This document shows, in pieces, positions 29,487 to 41,817 of a stretch of 64,000 bases of DNA. The translations under genes were made by a program, and so were the position numbers. Under the pieces are notes generated by a model. The model was given only the letters and a program-made list of their open reading frames with translations, had not been told where the DNA came from and did no database searches. Source of the stretch: Brachionus manjavacas. Taxonomy: Eukaryota; Rotifera; Eurotatoria; Ploima; Brachionidae. Within the stretch, counting starts at the first letter, position 1, and each line of letters starts with the position of its first letter. Location: contig JAHQIY010000008.1 of assembly GCA_019054805.1 (NCBI GenBank), forward strand, positions 357,501-421,500. Reading direction: 5' to 3'.

Positions 29487-30761
29487 ACCTTAAACTAAGA
29501 CTTTACGAAAACTATGATGACTTGCGACGCGTCGATCGACTTTTGTATTTATTTAAACCTCAAGACAACGGATCAACACAAAATTAATTATACTCCAGGA
29601 TCAGTTAGTAGATAAGATGTTAACCTTAAATCATTGCTCAATATTTTACAGTCATAAATCAAAAATCCACAATTCCTCCACAAGGCAAAAATTGCAACCT
29701 CTACTCCCCACCGGGCCATTTCATCTCGTTATCTAAGATTTAATTGGTCCACTACTACTTTTAAGATATATTCATCTAACAGATGGTGAGAAAAACTTCC
29801 AATCTTAGCTGAAAAGCAAAATTTTATTAATTACTGACATTTATAAACTCAATACCTCTCCATACCACTCTGAGTGTGACGGCTTGAACAAAAGTATTAA
29901 TCGCACATTGAAAACAAGGCTTTTAATCATTACATAAAAAATTACTTAGAAAATTGACATTGAAAGATTATTTTTTTTGTCCGAAATTTATTACAAAGAA
30001 ATATTAACATTGAAAAAGATTGTCATATTTTTGCTAAAATACTTGGTCGAAAAAATCTTTTAAGCTTTTATATAATAAAATAAATAAAAATTAGTATCAC
30101 ATGATTCTTATAAGTTTATCCAATAATTCTAAATATTTTTACTTTTAAATTATTTTTTGTTAATTTTATTAATTTTTTCCCCTTTTTAATCTCTTTTGAA
30201 TATTTAAATAAAAAAGGTTGCAGATAATTTGCATAAATAAATTATGGATGAGCCAAGCTTTGTATCAGCTGATAATTTTTCAGAAAATTTTCTCCTTAAT
30301 TAATTTATTTCAATTTAAAATTTATGTTTTTGTTTTTTGTTTTAAGATTCACAATTCCTTTTTTTGTGTAAATTAACATGCAACAACCAACCATACACCT
30401 TTCGAAACTGAGTATTTTTGAAAATCAAAGCTTCAATTAGAATAACTAATTATTTAGAACATTTATTTTGAAATTAAAATTAAAAAAAAAGTTATCCTTT
30501 TGTGAAAAATTGTAAATTTATTTTTTTTTTTGGTTTTTTTTACCAGAGATAAAGTAAATGCAAAAATAGAAAATTCATTTCTTTGTTAAGATAAATGTAT
30601 TGATAAAAATTCATACAGTTGCAAAAGCTTTAACCTAATATTTAATTCTAATCTTTAATGGGAAACTAACTTTTATTTTAAAATATGCCATAATAAATTT
30701 TAAAAAATTTTGCATCTGAGAAAAAACCTCTGTCGCATTTTAAAAATGAATTTTAATTGAA

Positions 30762-30769
30762 TATAAATA
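30762..30769 (+). promoter_or_regulatory. TATA box, peptide gene copy 2
   Basis: TATAAATA 57 bp upstream of the start codon. Confidence 0.6.
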
Positions 30770-30818
30770 AGAGAAGATTCAATTGTATTCTAAAAAAGAA
30801 ATTAAAAATAAGAAAAAA

Positions 30819-31306
30819 ATGCACGTTTTCTATATTTGTCTTCTAGCCACTTTTTGGTTTTTACTGAATGTTCAGTCATACAACAAAAACCACGAATTGA
30901 TTCTTCAGTTGAATCATGTAAGTTTTAAGTGCCCAGCTTAATATATTTCAAAGTTTATTTTAGCCCAAGTTTCATTCAAAGCGCATTTGATTAGGCTTTC
31001 ATTGTGTGGAGAAGATAAAAAATGCATTATGAGTCAAAAGATGGACAATAATGAGTCATTTTTATCATCAATTGGTTTGTTCATTTTAATTTGTCTTCCA
31101 AAATTAATATATTAAAATTGAAAAAAATTAAAGAATTTTTAAAAAACGAACCTAATCCAAGATGCATAGATTGTTATAATGCTGCATATGATTGTTATTA
31201 TAGTAGCGGCTCTTGGTCCAATAGCGAATGTACATATGCCTACGATGTCTGCTATAGCTGTGGTGTGACTTTGTCAACTGCCATTGCTTGGTTATTTGGA
31301 AAATAA
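30819..31306 (+). pseudogene. Secreted eight-cysteine protein, copy 2, frameshifted
   Basis: Exons 30819-30917, 30964-31074 and 31134-31306 match copy 1. The T-run in the signal peptide has five T instead of six, a one-base loss. With normal splicing the frame then meets a stop (TGA) early in exon 2, so the mature domain is lost. Exons 2 and 3 are otherwise identical to the other copies. A homopolymer error in the assembly would give the same picture. Confidence 0.7.
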
Positions 31307-33548
31307 TTTTTTTTTTTGCACATTAAATAAACCTAATTAAAAGTTAAAAAATTATTTAAGTAATAAAGTTGTTTTTTTCGAATGAATTTTTTTGAATATC
31401 CAAATAATTTAGAAATCAAAATCAATCATCGTTTAAAAAACGGCCATATATTTTATTATTCAAACTATAAAGAATTCCCTTTTTTTATCTGATCAATTTT
31501 TTAAAAGCAAAATAAATTATAAATAGATATTCTTTCGCAATGATTCTATCCAATGTTTTTAAAATGAAAATTTTTTTTCTAAGTTTTAATTTTCTTTTTC
31601 ATAGTTTTTTCGAAAGCAGCCTTAGTGTTAATTATTGTTTTATTGAATATTTTCTTCAGCTTTTGAATGTTTGTCTTTTGTTGTTAATCTAAAATCAAAA
31701 ATAATTGTTAATTTAAAATTTTTCAAAAAAGTATTGACTCTTTCTAAAACGGATTTTTGATAAGGAAAATGTATTAAAACTATCGTGTATACATATCAAG
31801 ATTTAGAGTAATTTTAATTTAAATTTATATTTTAATTATTTAAATATTATTGTTATAGGATTGATTAACTAAGTTAAATCAGTTGTTAAGCATTACTCTA
31901 TTTATTAATACATATGATATATTATGGTAAATTAAAATATTATATTAATTTGAATTACTAGGCAACTCTAATTAATAACTAGTTAATTGATGATTGATTT
32001 CTAGAGACGAATTTGAATAAGCGATAGTATTTAAAGGGAATAGATTTTTGGTTAAGTTGTGGTTCTGTTTGTATATAATAACAGATGCAATGAATACAAG
32101 TAAGACAATCACACTACAACATAATCATCTGCACATATTATTTTGTCACAGTCTATTGAGTGATTTTGTTTTTTAATCCAAAATCATATATATTCCTAAA
32201 GTTAAATGGTAAATTCAATTCTTTAATGGTAATACAAAGCCAATAATCGCGAAGAGCACTTTGATACAAACCTTAAACGAAGACTTTACGAAAACTATGA
32301 TGACTTGCGACGCGTCGATCGACTTTTGTATTTATTTAAACCTCAAGACAACGGATCAACACAAAATTAATTATACTCCAGGATCAGTTAGTAGATAAGA
32401 TGTTAACCTTAAATCATTGCTCAATATTTTACAGTCATAAATCAAAAATCCACAATTCCTCCACAAGGCAAAAATTGCAACCTCTACTCCCCACCGGGCC
32501 ATTTCATCTCGTTATCTAAGATTTAATTGGTCCACTACTACTTTTAAGATATATTCATCTAACAGATGGTGAGAAAAACTTCCAATCTTAGCTGAAAAGC
32601 AAAATTTTATTAATTACTGACATTTATAAACTCAAGACCTCTCCATACCACTCTGAGTGTGACGGCTTGAACAAAAGTATTAATCGCACATTGAAAACAA
32701 GGCTTTTAATCATTACATAAAAAAAATTACTTAGAAAATTGACATTGAAAGATTATTTTTTTTGTCCGAAATTTATTACAAAGAAATATTAACATTGAAA
32801 AAGATTGTCATATTTTTGCTAAAATACTTGGTCGAAAAAATCTTTTAAGCTTTTATATAATAAAATAAATAAAAATTAGTATCACATGATTCTTATAAGT
32901 TTATCCAATAATTCTAAATATTTTTACTTTTAAATTATTTTTTGTTAATTTTATTAATTTTTTCCCCTTTTTAATCTCTTTTGAATATTTAAATAAAAAA
33001 GGTTGCAGATAATTTGCATAAATAAATTATGGATGAGCCAAGCTTTGTATCAGCTGATAATTTTTCAGAAAATTTTCTCCTTAATTAATTTATTTCAATT
33101 TAAAATTTTTGTTTTTGTTTTTTGTTTTAAGATTCACAATTCCTTTTTTTGTGTAAATTAACATGCAACAACCAACCATACACCTTTCGAAGCTGAGTAT
33201 TTTTGAAAATCAAAGCTTCAATTAGAATAACTAATTATTTAGAACATTTATTTTGAAATTAAAATTAAAAAAAAAGTTATCCTTTTGTGAAAAATTGTAA
33301 ATTTATTTTTTTTTTTTGGTTTTTTTTACCAGAGATATAGTAAATGCAAAAATAGAAAATTCATTTCTTTGTTAAGATAAATGTATTGATAAAAATTCAT
33401 ACAGTTGCAAAAGCTTTAACCTAATATTTAATTCTAATCTTTAATGGGAAACTAACTTTTATTTTAAAATATGCCATAATAAATTTTAAAAAATTTTGCA
33501 TCTGAGAAAAAAACCTCTGTCGCATTTTAAAAATGAATTTTAATTGAA

Positions 33549-33556
33549 TATAAATA
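33549..33556 (+). promoter_or_regulatory. TATA box, peptide gene copy 3
   Basis: TATAAATA 56 bp upstream of the start codon. Confidence 0.6.
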
Positions 33557-33604
33557 AGAGAAGATTCAATTGTATTCTAAAAAAGAAATTAAAAATAAGA
33601 AAAA

Positions 33605-34093
33605 ATGCACGTTTTCTATATTTGTCTTCTAGCCACTTTTTTGGTTTTTACTGAATGTTCAGTCATACAACAAAAACCACGAATTGATTCTTCAGTTGAA
33701 TCATGTAAGTTTTAAGTGCCCAGCTTAATATATTTCAAAGTTTATTTTAGCCCAAGTTTCATTCAAAGCGCATTTGATTAGGCTTTCATTGTGTGGAGAA
33801 GATAAAAAATGCATTATGAGTCAAAAGATGGACAATAATGAGTCATTTTTATCATCAATTGGTTTGTTCATTTTAATTTGTCTTCCAAAATTAATATATT
33901 AAAATTGAAAAAAATTAAAGAATTTTTAAAAAACGAACCTAATCCAAGATGCATAGATTGTTATAATGCTGCATATGATTGTTATTATAGTAGCGGCTCT
34001 TGGTCCAATAGCGAATGTACATATGCCTACGATGTCTGCTATAGCTGTGGTGTGACTTTGTCAACTGCCATTGCTTGGTTATTTGGAAAATAA
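33605..34093 (+). CDS. Secreted eight-cysteine protein, copy 3
   Basis: Exons 33605-33704, 33751-33861 and 33921-34093, with coding sequence identical to copy 1 (127 residues, signal peptide, eight cysteines in the mature part). Intron boundaries are conserved. Small differences to copy 1 are confined to flanks. Confidence 0.8.
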
Positions 34094-36329
34094 TTTTTTT
34101 TTTTGCACATTAAATAAACCTAATTAAAAGTTAAAAAATTATTTAAGTAATAAAGTTGTTTTTTTCGAATGAATTTTTTGAATATCCAAATAATTTAGAA
34201 ATCAAAATCAATCATCTTTTAAAAAACGGCCATATATTTTATTATTCAAACTATAAAGAATTCCCTTTTTTATCTGATCAATTTTTTAAAACCAAAATAA
34301 ATTATAAATAGATATTCTTTCGCAATGATTCTATCCAATGTTTTTAAAATGAAAATTTTTTTTCTAGGTTTTAATTTTCTTTTTCATAGTTTTTTCGAAA
34401 GCAGCCTTAGTGTTAATTATTGTTTTATTGAATATTTTCTTCAGCTTTTGAATGTTTGTCTTTTGTTGTTAATCTAAAATCAAAAATAATTGTTAATTTA
34501 AAATTTTTCAAAAAAGTATTGACTCTTTCTAAAACGGATTTTTGATAAGGAAAATGTATTAAAACTATCGTGTATACATATCAAGATTTAGAGTAATTTT
34601 AATTTAAATTTATCTTTTAATTATTTAAATATTATTGTTATAGGATTGATTTACTAAGTTAAATCAGTTGTTAAGCATTACTCTATTTATTAATACATAT
34701 GATATATTATGGTAAATTAAAATATTATATTAATTTGAATTACTAGGCAACTCTAATTAATAACTAGTTAATTGATGATTGATTTCTAGAGACGAATTTG
34801 AATAAGCGATAGTATTAAAAGGGAATAGATTTTTGGTTAAGTTGTGGTTCTGTTTGTATATAATAACAGATGCAATGAATACAAGTAAGAAAATCACACT
34901 ACAACATAATCATCTGCACATATTATTTTGTCACAGTCTATTGAGTGATTTTGTTTTTTAATCCAAAATCATATATATTCCTAAAGTTAAATGGTAAATT
35001 CAATTCTTTAATGGTAATACAAAGCCAATAATCGCGAAGAGCACTTTGATACAAACCTTAAACGAAGACTTTACGAAAACTATGATGACTTGCGACGCGT
35101 CGATCGACTTTTGTATTTATTTAAACCTCAAGACTACGGATCAACACAAAATTAATTATACTCCAGGATCAGTTAGTAGATAAGATGTTAACCTTAAATC
35201 ATTGCTCAATATTTTACAGTCATAAATCAAAAATCCACAATTCCTCCACAAGGCAAAATTGCAACCTCTACTCCCCACCGGGCCATTTCATCTCGTTACC
35301 TAAGATTTAATTGGTCCACTACTACTTTTAAGATATATTCATCTAACAGATGGTGAGAAAAACTTCCAATCTTAGCTGAAAAGCAAAATTTTATTAATTA
35401 CTGACATTTATAAACTCAAGACCTCTCCATACCACTCTGAGTGTGACGGCTTGAACAAAAGTATTAATCGCACATTGAAAACAAGGCTTTTAATCATTAC
35501 ATAAAAAAAATTACTTAGAAAATTGACATTGAAAGATTATTTTTTTTGTCCGAAATTTATTACAAAGAAATATTAACATTGAAAAAGATTGTCATATTTT
35601 TGCTAAAATACTTGGTCGAAAAAATCTTTTAAGCTTTTATATAATAAAATAAATAAAAATTAGTATCACATGATTCTTATAAGCTTATCCAATAATTCTA
35701 AATATTTTTACTTTTAAATTATTTTTTGTTAATTTTATTTATTTTTTCCCCTTTTTAATCTATTTTGAATATTTAAATAAAAAAGGTTGCAGATAATTTG
35801 CATAAATAAATTATGGATGAGCCAAGCTTTGTATCAGCTGATAATTTTTCAGAAAATTTTCTCCTTAATTAATTTATTTCAATTTAAAATTTTTGTTTTT
35901 GTTTTTTGTTTTAAGATTCACAATTCCTTTTTTTGTGTAAATTAACATGCAACAACCAACCATACACCTTTCGAAGCTGAGTATTTTTGAAAATCAAAGC
36001 TTCAATTAGAATAACTAATTATTTAGAACATTTATTTTGAAATTAAAATTAAAAAAAAAAGTTATCCTTTTGTGAAAAATTGTAAATTTATTTTTTTTTT
36101 GGTTTTTTTTACCAGAGATATAGTAAATGCAAAAATAGAAAATTCATTTCTTTGTTAAGATAAATGTATTGATAAAAATTCATACAGTTGCAAAAGCTTT
36201 AACCTAATATTTAATTCTAATCTTTAATGGGAAACTAACTTTTATTTTAAAATATGCCATAATAAATTTTAAAAATTTTGCATCTGAGAAAAAACCTCTG
36301 TCGCATTTTAAAAATGAATTTTAATTGAA

Positions 36330-36337
36330 TATAAATA
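36330..36337 (+). promoter_or_regulatory. TATA box, peptide gene copy 4
   Basis: TATAAATA 56 bp upstream of the start codon. Confidence 0.6.
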
Positions 36338-36385
36338 AGAGAAGATTCAATTGTATTCTAAAAAAGAAATTAAAAATAAGAAAAA

Positions 36386-36875
36386 ATGCACGTTTTCTAT
36401 ATTTGTCTTCTAGCCACTTTTTTGGTTTTTACTGAATGTTCAGTCATACAACAAAAACCACGAATTGATTCTTCAGTTGAATCATGTAAGTTTTAAGTGC
36501 CCAGCTTAATATATTTCAAAGTTTATTTTAGCCCAAGTTTCATTCAAAGCGCATTTGATTAGGCTTTCATTGTGTGGAGAAGATAAAAAATGCATTATGA
36601 GTCAAAAGATGGACAATAATGAGTCATTTTTATCATCAATTGGTTTGTTCATTTTAATTTGTCTTCCAAAATTAATATATTAAAATTGAAAAAAAATTAA
36701 AGAATTTTTAAAAAACGAACCTAATCCAAGATGCATAGATTGTTATAATGCTGCATATGATTGTTATTATAGTAGCGGCTCTTGGTCCAATAGCGAATGT
36801 ACATATGCCTACGATGTCTGCTATAGCTGTGGTGTGACTTTGTCAACTGCCATTGCTTGGTTATTTGGAAAATAA
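36386..36875 (+). CDS. Secreted eight-cysteine protein, copy 4
   Basis: Exons 36386-36485, 36532-36642 and 36703-36875. The extra A in this copy (eight instead of seven, near 36690) breaks the unspliced reading frame but lies inside intron 2, so the spliced 127-residue product is unchanged. This is independent support for the two-intron model. Protein as in copy 1. Confidence 0.8.
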
Positions 36876-39108
36876 TTTTTTTGCACATTAAATAAACCTA
36901 ATTAAAAGTTAAAAAATTATTTAAGTAATAAAGTTGTTTTTTTCGAATGAATTTTTTTGAATATCCAAATAATTTAGAAATCAAAATCAATCATCGTTTA
37001 AAAAACGGCCATATATTTTATTATTCAAACTATAAAGAATTCCCTTTTTTATCTGATCAATTTTTTAAAACCAAAATAAATTATAAATAGATATTCTTTC
37101 GCAATGATTCTATCCAATGTTTTTAAAATGAAAATTTTTTTTCTAGGTTTTAATTTTCTTTTTCATAGTTTTTTCGAAAGCAGCCTTAGTGTTAATTATT
37201 GTTTTATTGAATATTTTCTTCAGCTTTTGAATGTTTGTCTTTTGTTGTTAATCTAAAATCAAAAATAATTGTTAATTTAAAATTTTTCAAAAAAGTATTC
37301 ACTCTTTCTAAAACGGATTTTTGATAAGGAAAATGTATTAAAACTATCGTGTATACATATCAAGATTTAGAGTAATTTTAATTTAAATTTATCTTTTAAT
37401 TATTTAAATATTATTGTTATAGGATTGATTTACTAAGTTAAATCAGTTGTTAAGCATTACTCTATTTATTAATACATATGATATATTATGGTAAATTAAA
37501 ATATTATATTAATTTGAATTACTAGGCAACTCTAATTAATAACTAGTTAATTGATGATTGATTTCTAGAGACGAATTTGAATAAGCGATAGTATTAAAAG
37601 GGAATAGATTTTTGGTTAAGTTGTGGTTCTGTTTGTATATAATAACAGATGCAATGAATACAAGTAAGAAAATCACACTACAACATAATCATCTGCACAT
37701 ATTATTTTGTCACAGTCTATTGAGTGATTTTGTTTTTTAATCCAAAATCATATATATTCCTAAAGTTAAATGGTAAATTCAATTCTTTAATGGTAATACA
37801 AAGCCAATAATCGCGAAGAGCACTTTGATACAAACCTTAAACGAAGACTTTACGAAAACTATGATGACTTGCGACGCGTCGATCGACTTTTGTATTTATT
37901 TAAACCTCAAGACTACGGATCAACACAAAATTAATTATACTCCAGGATCAGTTAGTAGATAAGATGTTAACCTTAAATCATTGCTCAATATTTTACAGTC
38001 ATAAATCAAAAATCCACAATTCCTCCACAAGGCAAAATTGCAACCTCTACTCCCCACCGGGCCATTTCATCTCGTTACCTAAGATTTAATTGGTCCACTA
38101 CTACTTTTAAGATATATTCATCTAACAGATGGTGAGAAAAACTTCCAATCTTAGCTGAAAAGCAAAATTTTATTAATTACTGACATTTATAAACTCAAGA
38201 CCTCTCCATACCACTCTGAGTGTGACGGCTTGAACAAAAGTATTAATCGCACATTGAAAACAAGGCTTTTAATCATTACATAAAAAATTACTTAGAAAAT
38301 TGACATTGAAAGATTATTTTTTTTGTCCGAAATTTATTACAAAGAAATATTAACATTGAAAAAGATTGTCATATTTTTGCTAAAATACTTGGTCGAAAAA
38401 ATCTTTTAAGCTTTTATATAATAAAATAAATAAAAATTAGTATCACATGATTCTTATAAGCTTATCCAATAATTCTAAATATTTTTACTTTTAAATTATT
38501 TTTTGTTAATTTTATTTATTTTTTCCCCTTTTTAATCTATTTTGAATATTTAAATAAAAAAGGTTGCAGATAATTTGCATAAATAAATTATGGATGAGCC
38601 AAGCTTTGTATCAGCTGATAATTTTTCAGAAAATTTTCTCCTTAATTAATTTATTTCAATTTAAAATTTTTGTTTTTGTTTTTTGTTTTAAGATTCACAA
38701 TTCCTTTTTTTGTGTAAATTAACATGCAACAACCAACCATACACCTTTCGAAGCTGAGTATTTTTGAAAATCAAAGCTTCAATTAGAATAACTAATTATT
38801 TAGAACATTTATTTTGAAATTAAAATTAAAAAAAGTTATCCTTTTGTGAAAAATTGTAAATTTATTTTTTTTTTTTGGTTTTTTTTACCAGAGATATAGT
38901 AAATGCAAAAATAGAAAATTCATTTCTTTGTTAAGATAAATGTATTGATAAAAATTCATACAGTTGCAAAAGCTTTAACCTAATATTTAATTCTAATCTT
39001 TAATGGGAAACTAACTTTTATTTTAAAATATGCCATAATAAATTTTAAAAAATTTTGCATCTGAGAAAAAAACCTCTGTCGCATTTTAAAAATGAATTTT
39101 AATTGAAT

Positions 39109-39116
39109 ATAAATAA
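39109..39116 (+). promoter_or_regulatory. TATA box, peptide gene copy 5
   Basis: TATAAATA 56 bp upstream of the start codon. Confidence 0.6.
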
Positions 39117-39164
39117 GAGAAGATTCAATTGTATTCTAAAAAAGAAATTAAAAATAAGAAAAAA

Positions 39165-39653
39165 ATGCACGTTTTCTATATTTGTCTTCTAGCCACTTTT
39201 TTGGTTTTTACTGAATGTTCAGTCATACAACAAAAACCACGAATTGATTCTTCAGTTGAATCATGTAAGTTTTAAGTGCCCAGCTTAATATATTTCAAAG
39301 TTTATTTTAGCCCAAGTTTCATTCAAAGCGCATTTGATTAGGCTTTCATTGTGTGGAGAAGATAAAAAATGCATTATGAGTCAAAAGATGGACAATAATG
39401 AGTCATTTTTATCATCAATTGGTTTGTTCATTTTAATTTGTCTTCCAAAATTAATATATTAAAATTGAAAAAAATTAAAGAATTTTTAAAAAACGAACCT
39501 AATCCAAGATGCATAGATTGTTATAATGCTGCATATGATTGTTATTATAGTAGCGGCTCTTGGTCCAATAGCGAATGTACATATGCCTACGATGTCTGCT
39601 ATAGCTGTGGTGTGACTTTGTCAACTGCCATTGCTTGGTTATTTGGAAAATAA
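39165..39653 (+). CDS. Secreted eight-cysteine protein, copy 5
   Basis: Exons 39165-39264, 39311-39421 and 39481-39653, coding sequence identical to copies 1, 3 and 4. Same signal peptide, cysteine layout and splice sites. Confidence 0.8.
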
Positions 39654-40594
39654 TTTTTTTTTTTGCACATTAAATAAACCTAATTAAAAGTTAAAAAATT
39701 ATTTAAGTAATAAAGTTGTTTTTTCGAATGAATTTTTTTGAATATCCAAATGATTTAGAAATCAAAATCAATCATCGTTTAAAAAACGGCCATATATTTT
39801 ATTATTCAAACTATAAAGAATTCCCTTTTTTTATCTGATCAATTTTTTAAAACCAAAATAAATTATAAATAGATATTCTTTCGCAATGATTCTATCCAAT
39901 GTTTTTAAAATGAAAATTTTTTTTCTAGGTTTTAATTTTCTTTTTCAAAGTTTTTTCGAAAGCAGCCTTAGTGTTAATTATTGTTTTATTGAATATTTTC
40001 TTCAGCTTTTGAATGTTTGTCTTTTGTTGTTAATCTAAAATCAAAAATAATTGTTAATTTAAAATTTTTCAAAAAAGTATTGACTCTTTCTAAAACGGAT
40101 TTTTGATAAGGAAAATGTATTAAAACTATCGTGTATACATATCAAGATTTAGAGTAATTTTAATTTAAATTTATATTTTAATTATTTAAATATTATTGTT
40201 ATAGGATTGATTTACTAAGTTAAATCAGTTGTTAAGCATTACTCTATTTATTAATACATATGATATATTATGGTAAATTAAAATATTATATTAATTTGAA
40301 TTACTAGGCAACTCTAATTAATAACTAGTTAATTGATGATTGATTTCTAGAGACGAATTTGAATAAGCGATAGTATTAAAAGGGAATAGATTTTTGGTTA
40401 AGTTGTGGTTCTGTTTGTATATAATAACAGATGCAATGAATACAAGTAAGAAAATCACACTACAACATAATCATCTGCACATATTATTTTGTCACAGTCT
40501 ATTGAGTGATTTTGTTTTTTAATCCAAAATCATATATATTCCTAAAGTTAAATGGTAAATTCAATTCTTTAATGGTAATACAAAGCCAATAATC

Positions 40595-41817
40595 GCGAAG
40601 AGCACTTTGATACAAACCTTAAACGAAGACTTTACGAAAACTATGATGACTTGCGACGCGTCGATCGACTTTTGTATTTATTTAAACCTCAAGACTACGG
40701 ATCAACACAAAATTAATTATACTCCAGGATCAGTTAGTAGATAAGATGTTAACCTTAAATCATTGCTCAATATTTTACAGTCATAAATCAAAAATCCACA
40801 ATTCCTCCACAAGGCAAAAATTGCAACCTTATCTTAATCATTTTATAATTATTTAATAGCCAGAAAGCTCGTCCAATTTTGGAAAAGTAACCATTTTTAA
40901 TCACATAAAGAGCTTCGTTGCCGCATACCCAGCAAAACTCGTGCTTGCATCTATTACAGGTAATGTGAATTTTGAACACTTTACTTTATTATTTAAAGTT
41001 TTCATACAAAATCAAATAAATTAATGAGTCAAATATAATCAATAATAATCAAATTTTTAATTTATAAATTTATTAAAATAACTTTTTGTGAATATTAATT
41101 GTTCAAATAGATCATCTTTAAGACACTTTTTTGATGGTCGAATCCTAGCACTACCCATATTAGATATTCTTTCTATCGAAATACTAATTTCTGATACTTA
41201 TTTTAAATTTTTTATTCAATTTTCAGTTCTTTGTACTGATTCTAAAATTTTGTTTTATTAAACTGCTGTAAATATTCTTGATAGCTAAATTCTTAACTTC
41301 TAATAATTATTTTTTTTGTAAATTTTTATTGTTTTTCAAATTTTAATCATGAAACTTTAATTTTTTATCTTTAGGTTGATAATGTAAATCAAATGAGTCA
41401 TCAATATACTCATTATTTTTAAAATCAAAATTCTAATGCCAATATCAATGTTTTAGTATAAAAGCATTTTTTTATTCTAATTATTCAGCTCAGAAGTCTG
41501 TTCTTTTGGGTACGCCATTTTATTTTGATACTAAACCATTTTGAATTAAAACGGCATAGAATAAAGATGATTTGAACTAGGTTTTTTATATTTAAAAATT
41601 TTAAAAAATATTTAAAAAGGCTTTAAAGTTTATTTACATGATAAAATTTTGTTTTATTATAAAAATAAATATTTGTACAAATTGAATAAAGCTTCAAATA
41701 GAAAAAAAAATATACAAATAATTTTAGCTCAAAAGCTTCAATTGAATACAAACATTGCGAAAAAATTACTATTTCAAAAAATTTGAAATTTAAAAATAAC
41801 AAAAATAATTGATTTAT
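40595..41817. repeat. Array unit A8-B3, joined to the intact Ariadne-2 gene
   Basis: Segment A, the RING2 fragment and the 3' flank, running directly into the intact gene. This is probably the arrangement from which units B1 and B2 were copied. Confidence 0.85.
40788..40979 (-). pseudogene. Ariadne-2 RING2 fragment, copy 3
   Basis: Same short RING2 piece, about 0.84 kb downstream of the stop codon of the intact gene. Confidence 0.8.

Larger units (their letters stand above)
29466..32248. repeat. Array unit A4-C2
   Basis: 2,783 bp with peptide gene copy 2 and the 257-bp stretch 31809-32065 that is absent from unit C1. Confidence 0.9.
32249..35033. repeat. Array unit A5-C3
   Basis: 2,785 bp, near-identical to the C2, C4 and C5 units. 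Confidence 0.9.
35034..37812. repeat. Array unit A6-C4
   Basis: 2,779 bp, carries peptide gene copy 4. Confidence 0.9.
37813..40594. repeat. Array unit A7-C5
   Basis: 2,782 bp, carries peptide gene copy 5, the last before Ariadne-2. Confidence 0.9.
23812..41817. repeat. Higher-order tandem array (A, B and C segments)
   Basis: An approximately 230-bp segment 'A' (starting GCGAAGAGCACTTTG, containing CGACGCGTCGATCGAC) occurs eight times, at 23870, 25413, 27921, 29466, 32249, 35034, 37813 and 40595. It is followed either by 'B' (pieces of Ariadne-2 and its 3' flank) or 'C' (a secreted cysteine-rich gene). The order is AB AC AB AC AC AC AC AB, then the intact Ariadne-2 gene. The last four A-C units are 2,779-2,785 bp apart. 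Units are nearly identical, so duplication is recent or homogenised. Confidence 0.95.
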
